From Euborellia annulipes (lineage: Eukaryota; Arthropoda; Insecta; Dermaptera; Anisolabididae), in assembly GCA_023213315.1 (NCBI GenBank), contig JAKCPI010007974.1, positions 62,001 through 126,000 of the forward strand: DNA of 64,000 nt, read 5' to 3'. Positions within the stretch are counted from its first letter, which is position 1. Each line of letters begins with the position of its first letter. Of the stretch, positions 12,761 to 24,300 are shown in pieces. Below the pieces are notes generated by a model that ran no database searches, was not told the DNA's origin, and was given only the letters and a program-made list of their open reading frames with translations. The translations under genes were made by a program, and so were the position numbers.

Positions 12761-13648
12761 TAGGGGTGTTCGATTGGAAATAAATAATCGATTATTCCGA
12801 TAATTCGATTATTGGATCCGGACAGACGAAAAAATAATCGATTATGGTAAAAAAATAATCGATCTTGCTCAGGGGCCCACATCTTGTGGGTACGTGGATG
12901 GCGACCACGAGCTACCCGAGCTGGGACAGGCTGTTCTTCAGTTCTTTGTATGTCTGTCTCTTCCCTCCTCTTATCAACAGGCGTCAGACCGTGCTACGCG
13001 CCGGCCTGTCTTATTTCTTCTGGTCGCAAAAAAGGCTAGATAGGGCTAGAGGGAAAAGGTGAGGTCCGCCGACCCCGCATCGCGGGAATAAAGGCGAGGA
13101 CAGAAGAAGGAGACCTTTTTTTCCCTCTAGTAAAATTTCTATTTTTTCCCTCTCGCGAAAATCAGTTGACCATTTTATTTTTTTTAGTATACGAGTCTCA
13201 TCCCATCTTTTCAATTCAAACGTATATTTCCCGAAAATAATCGATTATGAAAAAATGAATAATTGATTAATCGATTATTATTTTTCTTTTTTTTTTTAAT
13301 AATCGATTATTTTTTAAGAATTAGAGGATTTAAGGATTAGAAGATGGTGCAGGTGGTAAAACACCGGGGTTTCAATAGACAGACCCGGGTTCGGGTCTAT
13401 AAAGGGCAAAATTCTTTTCGGACCCCAGGCAGTCCGACGATTTAATTTAATTTGGATACCAAATGGCTTAAATAAGAATGCCTTGACCACAAATAGATAT
13501 ATTAAACATACGAGTATCATTAAAAGACTTAAATGGCCTAAGTTGCCGAAAAGACTGGGTGTGAGTGGGGGAAAAAGTGTGAGTGTTTTTTTTATATTAA
13601 AAAAAAATCTGTGAATAATCGATAAATAGATTATTTTGCACAGCCCTA
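12761..13648. mobile_element. hAT element, perfect 8-bp duplication GTGAATAT
   Basis: Ends TAGGGGTGTTCGA and TGCACAGCCCTA, flanked by GTGAATAT at 12753-12760 and 13649-13656. Interior has repeated AATAATCGATTA motifs, a GC-richer middle, and a SINE at 13337-13600. No transposase. The surrounding DNA is a Family A fragment split by the insertion. Confidence 0.85.
13337..13600 (+). repeat. tRNA-derived SINE inside the hAT element
   Basis: Variant head, then CGGACCCCAGGCAGTCCGA, TGGATACCAAATGGCTTAAA and GCCGAAAAGACTGGGTGTG. Confidence 0.7.
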
Positions 13649-13987
13649 GTGAATATATAGATAAAATGTCTAAAGAGCTACGAGGTTGAAATTTTATCCA
13701 AAAAGCATTAAAAAAAAGAAAACATAAACACCACAATTGAAAAATCTCTCTTTCTATTTTTTCTCCATGACCCCTGATTGTTCCCTCTTTTCTTGTGAGT
13801 TCACGTGTCGTGAACATTACACCTCGCGAACCTCAGCGACAGAATTTAAAAAAATATAGGATATAAAAAATACTGAAGAATTTTAGAAAACATATAAAAT
13901 TGTATCTCTTCTTGTGCGCCTGGAGAGTATGCATCAATATGTCTTAAGACGCGCTGCCGGCACCGAAAGAAAGGCGCCAGCAGCAGA

Positions 13988-14433
13988 AAGTGCTGGTAGC
14001 CACACAGACAGAGCATGTCGCGAAAACCACTTTTTTGGATTCAGGGGACCTCAAAACGTGTATATCCATCAAAATCTCGACATCGAATTTTTGACATGAA
14101 ACCAATACTTTCTCTCTATACACTAGCGTAACGTTTTTTAGCTGCCCCCCCCCCGCAAACCTTTATTTCGGGCCCCATTATTAGACCATACAAAAAATAT
14201 TTTTAAAATACCGTATATCCCTGAACCCTGACGGCCCCGGGCCCTCTCAAAGAGAAATTTTCATTATTTTTTTTTTATCTACATTTTTCCGTTTTTATCC
14301 GAACTACAGTTTTTTAGCCCGGCCCGAGGGCCCCCATGGTCCGGGGCCCCCGCATCGCGGGGTCTGCGGGGGCGTACGTTACGCCACTGTCTCTATATAT
14401 ATATTAACATATATATAGAGGTAAGAGAAAGTA
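13988..14433 (+). repeat. Family A copy 4, right half, split by a hAT MITE
   Basis: CATGTCGCGAAAACCAC at 14014 onward to GGTAAGAGAAAGTAAAAA near 14420-14437, with 14121-14389 inserted. Confidence 0.8.
14121..14389. mobile_element. hAT-type MITE, perfect 8-bp duplication TCTCTATA
   Basis: Ends CACTAGCGTAACGT and ACGTTACGCCACTG; TCTCTATA at 14113-14120 and 14390-14397. Inserted into the right hairpin of a Family A copy. Confidence 0.85.
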
Positions 14434-15078
14434 AAAATTCAAAAGCAATATTTGTTTTGGTTTCTATAATATAAAAAAAGAAAGAAAAAAAAACTATGTG
14501 GTCATACCATTTAATTTTATCTTAATTTGATCTTTCAAGAAGCAATTTTATATGGTTAATAAAGAAAACAAAAAAACAAAAAACAAAATTAGGTTCAAAA
14601 AACTTTGAAAAATTATCAAAAAAAAATTATTAAATGTCAAATTAATAAGTGTGAATGTACTGAATCTTGTTTTTGTTCAAATCTAATCTTTTAAAAGAAG
14701 CAAAGATGTATTGCATCACAGATCAAACACAATCAAGTTTGGACAGCTCTAGGTTAAAATTGTTTTTAAGTAAGTGTAGGACCATCTATACCCTTGACCT
14801 GGAAGTAACAGTAAGTGGGGGGGGGGGACTTGTTCCCAGAGAGATTTGTACTTATTGCAATTCACATGTTTTGATACTGACTCCTTTACTCTCTCGTACG
14901 TACACTTGGCTCTATGATATTTCGAAGTTTTTTTAAGCTATTTAAATGGCACGTAGTACTATTAAATTTTTTTTAACAAAAGGTCATTTATAAATTGTAA
15001 AAAATTTATAATTAAAAGTACTTTATTAGTTTAAAAAAGTTAATTCATTTATATCCAGATTTTTAAGCCACTGACAGC

Positions 15079-15346
15079 CAAGGGCGGATACAAGAGGGGG
15101 GGGGATAAAGGAGGTAATTACCCCCCCCCCACCGAGATTTGAAAAAATACTTTTTTTTCGAAAAAAAAAAAAAAAATTATTTTTAATGTAAAATTTTAAA
15201 AATTAATACTTAAAAATTTGATTTGTATTTATATTCTGGCAAGCAAGTACAGAATGCGCCTTTAAATTTCCGAAATTAAGAAAAAATTGTTTGCTGTGCG
15301 ACCAGTCACACCAGATTACCCCCCCCCCCCCCGAGAAACACCTCTG
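15079..15346. mobile_element. hAT-type MITE carrying a Family A end
   Basis: Ends CAAGGGCGGATAC and GGACCCGCCCG; flanks CTGACAGC / CTGGCAGC match 7 of 8. Holds G and C homopolymers and the stretch CTGTGCGACCAGTCACACC, which is the hairpin arm of Family A. Confidence 0.75.
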
Positions 15347-15429
15347 GACCCGCCCGCTGGCAGCGTAACATGTCTTTTGAAGAAAAACAGCCTAGTGGAG
15401 CCATCTAGCGACTTGTCATTTAACTAAAA

Positions 15430-16053
15430 GATTTTTCTGTAGAGATATATTGTTTCCGACAGTACGGTACATTTGAATTCAAGATGTAAACTTTATAAAT
15501 ATGGGAGAATATTTATATTTTGTTACAAGTGATCATAAGAGTATAAAGGAAATTAATGATATATTTTGTTACCATGGCAACCATTTCTTCTATCTTTCCT
15601 ATGTAATATAAGAGTAAAGTGGTCTTCAGAAGATTTCAAATTTCAATGGCAAAATGAGAATATACATTTTAAAGAATATCTAAAAAATAATTGATTTTTG
15701 AATTTTAATCAAATCGTTAGAGCGAATTTTGAGAAAATCGAAAAAAAAAAAAACTGAAAAAGTACATCAGTAAAGTACTAGTACACTTTGGCAGATTTTG
15801 TTTAAAAGCTTATTTTCACGTTCCAGGAGGGTGTCTAACTTTAATATAAAATTTCAACCACCTAGCTCAATTCCTTCATGCTTTAAATTGAACACAGACA
15901 CACAGACGGACCATGTCGCGAAAACCACTTTTTTGGATTTTCTGGATCTCAAAACGTGTATATCAGTTAAAATCTCGACATCGAATTTTTGACATGAATT
16001 CAATACTTTCTCTCTATATATATTAACATATATAGAGGTAAGAGAAAGTAAAA
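15430..16053 (+). repeat. Family A copy 5
   Basis: From the GATATATTGTTTCCGACAGT block to GGTAAGAGAAAGTAAAAA; a short internal duplication of TATATTTTGTTAC near 15515 and 15560. Left hairpin missing. Confidence 0.8.
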
Positions 16054-16074
16054 AATATTTGTCGCGCATTTTTC

Positions 16075-16232
16075 TCCTAAAACCTTTTCGGCATCTTAGG
16101 CTATTCAGATTAAAAGATCCTTATTATTAAATTACGATATATTGGTTTGGTGTTCAGGCATATTTATTTATAGCATGTGGTATCCAAATGATTTAAATAA
16201 TTTCATCAGACCGCCTGGATAAAATTATCAAG
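16075..16232 (-). repeat. SINE body fragment
   Basis: CTTTTCGGCATCTTAGGC to CAGACCGCCTGG; head absent. Confidence 0.6.
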
Positions 16233-16962
16233 TTTTTAGTTCTAATAGTTGTCAATAGAATGCGCTGTATGTATGAATTCTTAACTTCTTTCATTTGGAA
16301 TTATTTTTGTTTTATTAAATTTTGAAGATTATTTCTTTATTATTTTATATATATTTTATAATATTATTTTAATATAATTCAAATTTTATTATAATTATAT
16401 TTTCAAGAATTATTTAATTAATAGAAAAAATTAAATACTATTTCCCAATGATTTCGATATTCAAATTTAGTAACCGTTTCAAATTCAAAACTTTTACAAA
16501 TTATTTCGTTATATATTTTAATTTATGGTTATTTTTTTAGTTTTTAAAAATATTTTTCTATTTTTCATATACTATTTTTTAATTAATTAAAATCATCAAA
16601 ATTTTATTTATGTTGTTTGGTTGTTTTATGATTCCTAACATCAAAATGGCGATCAGATTAGAAATATTTTTCAACGTTTATAAATAAATAACATTCAATG
16701 AATAATTTAATGTATTAAATTAATCTCTTCAGTTAAAATATTCATCAATATTTATTGTAGAATATTGAAGTATAAATAAAATAAAATATTTAAGTTAATT
16801 TTTAACAAATTTTGGAATCGTTTGCTTACAGAGTTAGGCAAATGAAAACTTCAAACGTCTGACGGTCAATCGATGTGCAGTTTTATTATTATTTTTTGAC
16901 ATTTATCTAATACAATTATAAGTGAATTAATTTGATTGTGTTTGTCATTTACCTCTCTTCAC
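16233..16962. other. AT-rich upstream of RPRD2
   Basis: No recognised repeat; the likely promoter zone is the last few hundred bases. Confidence 0.4.
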
Positions 16963-16970
16963 TATATAAA
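16963..16970 (+). promoter_or_regulatory. TATA-like box upstream of RPRD2
   Basis: TATATAAA lies 89 nt before the RPRD2 start codon, in a short stretch without recognisable transposons. Spacing would put transcription start near 16990-17000. In such AT-rich DNA the match alone is weak. Confidence 0.25.
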
Positions 16971-16988
16971 CAAATGTGTTTGTGTTCT

Positions 16989-17033
16989 ATGACGATGAAT
17001 ACAGAAGAAGAGGAGTTCAACTTTGTTGTGTGA
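16989..17033 (+). other. Upstream ORF in the RPRD2 leader
   Basis: ATG at 16989 (a second in-frame ATG at 16995) opens a 14-codon reading frame rich in Glu, ending TGA at 17031-17033, 25 nt before the main ATG. Whether it is in the mRNA depends on the unmapped start site. Confidence 0.3.
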
Positions 17034-17058
17034 ATTTAATCGCATTTAATCAAACAAG

Positions 17059-18284
17059 ATGACGAATTTTAATGAACATGAATTTGAGAAAAAGTTACAT
17101 CTCCTAAAAGATTCACAGGAAAGTATCCAGAGCCTCTCTGCTTGGTGTTTACAACATAAGCAACATCACAAGAAAATCGTAGCCTCCTGGTTGAGTGTAC
17201 TTAAAAAAGGTAATTTTTTTATTTATATTAATTCATTTTTCACTTTCCTTCAATTTAAAAACTTAGAACTATTTATTTCGGTTTCTTTGGAGTGATAGCA
17301 AGGGTACTTACTAATTAAAACGAATCTATACTCAGCGGATCCTTACTTTTTTTGAAATATACCATTAGTTGTTACTTTATAAACATTCATATATATAGAT
17401 TTTCGTTAGTATTTCCTGTCAAAGGAAAATATTTGTTGCTCCGTTTTATTGTAAATATTTTGATGGCATCATCCTCAGTACTAGCAAGAATAGATTATTA
17501 AATGTGGAGTGATAGCAAGGATACTTACTAAAGCTTTTTGTGAAGAAATGTATGAGCAACCGTTGCTTGTACTGAGAGGGGATTATGCCAACCCCCTGGT
17601 ATCTAAATATTAGTATATATATAATAACGCAGTCGAAAGCCCTTAAGAAAATTAATTCCTAAAAGAAATCAAATATATATATACATACTGGAAGGCTTCC
17701 GCGAACGGGTGTATGCGAAAATATGTTTTCTCTAATTAAGTCTGTTGAGATTACAGCTCTCCTTTTGGAGGCATTTTCAAGAGAGAGGGATTAGGAGGTG
17801 GGTTGTTTACGGGGTCACAGTCTTGCGATCCCCTGGTCTGTTTAGGGAATGCCGCAAAGGTTTGGGTTTGTCTCTGAGATCTAGAGAAAGCTCGGTTGTG
17901 TGTAATCGTGTTCGCGTTTGATTCAGGTAGACTTTGGGTCTCAATCTGCCTAATCCCCAATTCGTAGTGTTATAGAGAGGTGTTGAACTGTTTACTTCTC
18001 GAGTGATTGAGTTGTTGTCTGGTCTCTTTGCTTTCGAGCAACCAATCTCGCATATATTTAAATATAAGAGCTAATTGTGGAGGGGGTTGTTTACGATATT
18101 GCAGTCTTGCCTAATCCCTCACTCTTGAAAACGGCTCCAAAAGGAGAGCCAAACGTCAACAACAACGCGGCTTAACCCGACAAAGCTAATCTTCAAATAC
18201 ACCAGTCGAAAAAGGCTTCCAAAGCATAGATATGTAAATCTTAGTATATGTAATTTTTAGTTTAGTCCAGTAACTCAACTGTTG

Positions 18285-18327
<43 letters not shown>

Positions 18328-21300
18328 TATTTTAGTTTTAGTTTTGGGCTAAAGATAGTATAGTAAGTTCCAAAGTTGATGCATGCGTTTTCTCATGTGA
18401 TTATTTCATTTTTTTTTTTTATTTAATATGAATACTTTTTACTAGAAACTGGTTCAAACGGAGAATTTAATTGTATGTTCTTTTATAAACACTGAAAGAT
18501 GATATGAGAAAACGAGTGAGTGTGCTTTAATTTTCTCACTGAATCTTTTATTCTTAATTAAAGAAGTGGTGACTGTGATGGTTATCATCCCAGAGGAAGG
18601 GCAGGGGCATTATTGTTTGTTCTCGGCAAATACTTTATTTTATTTGGCTTAATCCTAAAAGATTCACGTACCCTTGGTTGGGAACTGCTGCTCTACATAA
18701 TAATAAATCCTTAGATAGATTGATTGTTTTAAGATTTATTCCAATTGAGAACAAATGTCTCACAATCGCAGATAACTTGAAGAAATATTTGTTGAAACCA
18801 GTCAGTGCACAATTTTGCTTTGCAAATTTTGTTCCAAATGACTCTACTGTTTGAAATTTATTAATATTAATAGTAGACTTGATGATATTTGTCTGGATGT
18901 AATTTGAAGTTAATTCATAATTGTATATTATTTTAACAAAAATAAATTACACAGGTCAACAAAAAAATATTTTATTTTTGGGTTTCTGTTCTAATGCTGC
19001 AATTCTGATTTTAGACACCGAAAAATACTTAAATTTCCATATTTTGCTTTTAAAGTTTGCTTTTGTTTAACACGAAACAGTCCATACAAACATAAAAGAA
19101 ATATAAAAAATGTTATTTCTTGTTATTTTATATTTATATCACAAATCTTAAATTAAAAAGACTCTGATGTTCAGCAAAAACTTTCCTAATCGTAATTTAA
19201 AATAAAATTATAAAAATTGCTCTAGTTTCTACAAAAGCAAACTTTGATCAAAAAAATTATTTTTCCCCCTTAGGAGAAACGAAAATTTCAAATGCAGAAC
19301 CCAGAAATCCCAAAAATCGTGTTGACCGGTGTTATCTATCCATATTGGATATTTTTTTTAATTTATTAGTTATTAACACAAATTCATATTTATATTTAAA
19401 TTCTCTTTTAATAATGTTTTTCTATAATACTAATCATGATTTTTTTTTTCTTTTCAGTTCAAATTGATCACAGGCTAACATTATTTTATTTAGCAAACGA
19501 TGTTATACAATACAGTAAAAGAAAAAATTTTGACTTCGTTAAAAGCTGGAGTACTGCTCTTCAAAGAGCAATACCGATGGTCAGGTAATTAACTATCCAT
19601 ATTCAGTCAAGTGTATCATCATCTCATTTATTATTACTCTATAATATTTCTCATAAAAACACTCTATTACTTTTTCTCTCTTATAAATTTTCCTTTCTTC
19701 ATTCACTAACTAATCATATAATTTCGCATTGACTCTGGGCATTTGGTCCTCTAAATGGGAAATTAAATTTTGATTTTAATGTTTTATCTTTAATTTGAAA
19801 AATTAGTTTTTTTTTATCTTATTAGGGGATTCAAAATATTTTTTGTTTTATTTTATTAGAGATCCTCCTCAGTATTGGTGTGTATTTTCTTACATTAAGA
19901 CTGTTAATTATAAATTTTAGTAACCTGAGATTTTAAAAAAAAATAATTAAAAATCTACGTTTATTATATATTAGTTTATACATATATAGTCATATTATAC
20001 GAGATGTGTTCAAAAAGAAAAGCTGTATCAGCTTTTCTGCTTATTATACAACATTTTAAGCACTGTCCCTTTGAAATAGTCCCCTCTACTGGCAATACTC
20101 CATTCCCATCGTTTCTTCCATTTTTGGAATGCCTCCTGGAATACATTTTGTGGGACGGCGTACAGGTGCCTTGTCGCATTGTCCTGTATCTCCTCTATGG
20201 CTTGGAAACGACGTCCTTTCAAGTCTGCTGGGGCTAGGTCGGATTACGGTGGATGGGGTTTTCCTGAATCACGCGTCACTCCTTGTCTGAAGCTATCTAA
20301 AACACCACATCTTCGTTGTGCCCCATCCACTGGATTTTCCAGACCTAGCCCCAGCAGACTTTTTCCTGTTTCCCAGGAGGCGTTCCAAAAATGGAAGAAA
20401 CGTTGGAACGGTGTAATGTCAGTAGAGGGGACAGTGCTTAAAATATTGTACAATAAGCAACAAAACTGATTCAGCAAAAGTTCGGTTTCTTTTTGAACAC
20501 ACCTCATATATAACACGCTGACAATATCTCACATTTCTTAATAAACATTATATCATATTGTTCTATTTCTTTTTTAGGGAAGATCGAGTTAAAAATAGGA
20601 TCTCGAGGATATTTAAAATTTGGAGTGAAAGAGGAGTATATGATGAAATTTTCATCAGCGATCTTAATGGCCTTCTTAGTACCACCACTAAAAAGTCAAC
20701 TCCAGAATTAAATATGGATCCAAATGATTTTCAGGTATAATTTCTATAATGGTCTTAGATAAGAAAATGGATTAATTTTATTTATCCCTTTAAAAAATTG
20801 CTCTAAAAATATCTTCATTATCCGCATCATACATATACTGGTATATTCAAATATCCCGTTTAATTTATTTGTTGTATTAAGAAAAAAAGGATTCTTGAAA
20901 TTCCGCATTGAGAAAAATTGTAACTAGAACTCCTTTAATGATCTAATGCTATCCTCATTCATTAATATATAAAGAATTCAGGGGCGTATATAAGGGGGGG
21001 GCGAAGGCCTATACCTATATCATATATAGGTATATACAGACATCAGCGCAACAAATTTTTCCGCAGGATGGAAAACTTTGGTTCCGCAAAGGAAAAAATG
21101 TTCCGCAAGAAATTTCGAGTGAAAAAATTTAGTTTCTTAAAAAAAAATTTCCTCAGAAAAATTTTCAGTTCGGGCCCCCCCCCCCCCCCCCCCCCGAAAA
21201 AATTTTATACGCCCCTGAAAGAATTACAACTATATTATATTAAATGTTGGCGAAGTGAATAGCTGAATCAATATGTAGTAACCTCTAACGTTCTTTGACA

Positions 21301-24300
21301 GATATTTCATAAAATGCATTACGATCTTTCAGATATAATGCATTCAGCGCCAAAGTCAATATGTCAAAAAACGTAAGAGAATTTTTTGACTGAACCCTAG
21401 CCATCAAGATGGTCGCATAGTCGACCGAAACGTCGCTCTGGGTTCTTTAATAAAGAAATAAACATAGCTGTTTGACCTTTTATTTTTTCTATTATATTAT
21501 ATTAAACTCTCTTATTTGACTGAAGATTATTAAAGCCGATAGGTTTCATTTTACATTCCACTTTGGTTGCCAACTCCTTATCTCCTATATCAATTGATAT
21601 CTACAGCCACCTTATCTCTAAATTTTGTTACATTTCTTTATATATATATAAAGATTAGACCCTGTAATATAAGGTATAACCGCCGCAAGCGACCCGGCGG
21701 GTTCCGTGTTCTATTTAATTTCTTTCCTTTTACATTATTAAATTTCATAATATTGAAATATAATTTTGTGTATTTTTTAGCCCTCAATTTTAATAAACAA
21801 AATAAGAGAATGTGAGAAACTTCAAGATGATACTGATCTCAAACTGAAAAATATAAATGACTGCCATTTACAACTCTCGGATGTAGATGCTCTTCGAAGC
21901 CATTTAAAAGGTAATTATATAGATATTCCTGTACATGTGTATATATATGTATATGTTCAGCGGCTGGATGTGAAGATTGTTGACTCGACATTTCTGCTCT
22001 ACTTATAGGAGACATTTTCAAAAGTGTTGGACATGGGCGTAACTAGGGAATTTGCTGGAGGGGGGGGGGGGCATGGGACCAACCATTCTCCCGAAGGCCC
22101 TATATTGTATCAATTTTTTTGGGGTGGGAGCCTTCGGGGGGGGCCGGGGCCCCCCTAGTTACGCCCATGGTGTTGGATTAGTAAGAGATAGTAGTGGTTT
22201 GCTTTTGGGATCGCAGTCTTGCTATTCCCCAAATTTGCTCGCAATCTCAGAGTTGTGATTTTGTTTTTAAAGACTTCGGGACTTCCGTTGATCGAGATGT
22301 TATCTGGTCCCTCACTTAAGAGCAAATCACCCTACTTGCTAACTCTTGAGTCGAAACAAACGGCCAGCTATTATCCTAGAACATTTTCCTTCAGCTTTAT
22401 ATATAGGAAAAAAATTAAATATCCCTTATCAGAATATTTAAGATAGAAATCCATCTAGCTCAACTCACCAATTTGTTAAAGAGTTTTCTCCATAAATCAT
22501 AACAAAATCACACTTTAAAAATTAATTTCTTTTCATTCATAAGAACCAAATAAACGAATGTTTCGGGCTAAATTCGAATATATTGATTTTTTTCATGCCA
22601 CCTTTTATAAAATAGAATAGTCTTAAATTAACCTCTGATGCAGTTAGATAATTTTGTTTCTGATTTAAATGAGATCTCTCTGGAAGGGAAAAGAAACTCG
22701 GCCATTAATATTATGAAACATGAAGTCTGTTTCTACAAATGCCATTTTTTCTTTGAGACATTCGCTTCAAGAACTAATGTTGTCATTTTTTTTTTTTAGA
22801 TCGAAGAAAAGGCGACGATGTTGTTGGTGAAGTCGATGAAGGAATTGAACGAATGCAGGCTTATATCAAGGCGCTTCAACTCGAGATTAAAGACCGAACT
22901 TTATTATTAGAAATTCTTGAACATGCAGAAAAATTTTATAATACACAAAGGGCAGAAGCTAAAATGGTGGCCAATGTAAGTAAAAAGAATTTTTTCCATA
23001 GAAACTCTAGTGTTCCAACATGCGAACAGCAAAATAGTTAGAGCATATCAGGCACTTGTGGCCACTGTACTGTTCTGGCCTCTTGTGCTAGGAGTAAGAT
23101 GTTTTTATCCCGTCTCATATGACAAAAAATTATTTATTTCAATTGAAATTAAAATAAATAGAGGCGAGGTCTATGCCGAAAAAAAAAACTAAAAATACAT
23201 TTAATTAATATCAATATAATTAATTATATAAAAGATATAATTATAAAGTAGACCTACTCAACAAACTAATTATATTTGGCCCTCGGGCTTGGTGTAGTTG
23301 GTAGTGTGCCTGCCTTTCTATACCGAACGTCGCGGGTTCGGACCCCAGGCAGTCCGATGATTTTATTTAAGCTATTTGAATAGCAAATGGCTTAAATAAA
23401 TATGCCTGGACCCCCAACAGATATTATCATATATAACGCTTATCGTAAAGTCTTATATGGCCTAAGTTACCCAAAAGACTGTGAATGTTTAACAAAAAAA
23501 CAAATTATATTTGATGGAGGCGTATAGTTTAAAGGTTTCTGAATTACTCAATCAAGCAAGCAGTTAGTGGTTTTTTTATGTGCCAGGGCCGATGTTTCAG
23601 TCGTATATAGAACCATCCTCAGGGCCAAGCCATTGTCAATATATATAGACCCTTCAGTGGTCATATTGGCAAAAGATATTATTAATTTAATAATCCAATG
23701 ACCAAATTAGATAGAATGTATGTCAATACTATGGCCAGTAAGTGAGTGGCTCACTCTCAATTTTTACTTTCTCTTACCTATATATATATATGTAATATAT
23801 ATATAGAGAGAAAGTATTGGATTCATGTCAAAAATTCGATGTCGAGATTTTGATAGATCTTCACGTTTTGAGGTCCCCTGAATCCAAAAAAGTGGTTTTC
23901 ACGACATGGTCTGTCTGTGGGTGGTGGGTGTGGGGGGGTGTTCAATTTTAAGCATGAAGGAATTGAGCTACGAGGTTAGAATTTTATATTTAAGTTAAAC
24001 ACCCCCCGGGACCGGAAAAATAAGCTTTTAATCAAAATCGGCCAAAGAGTACTAGTACTTTACTGATGTACTTTTTCAGTTTTTTTTCGATTTTCTCAAA
24101 ATTTGCTCCAACGATTTTTTTTTAAATTCAAAAATCAATTATTTTTTAGATTCTCTTTAAAATGTATATTCTCATTTTGCAATTGAAATCTTCTGAAGAC
24201 CACTTTACTCTTGTATTTCATAGGGAAGATAGGAGAAATGGTTGCCATGGTAACAAAATATAAATATTTTCCCATACTTATAAATTTTACATCTGAATTC

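Noticed and set aside
13314..13817. 167-codon minus-strand open frame
   Set aside because: Runs through the right half of a hAT element, a SINE and flanking repeat; translation is low-complexity and matches no family.
22853..23041. Longer reading of RPRD2 exon 5 to 23041
   Set aside because: The GTAAGT at 22976 and the match of exon 6 in phase show that the frame beyond 22975 is intron.
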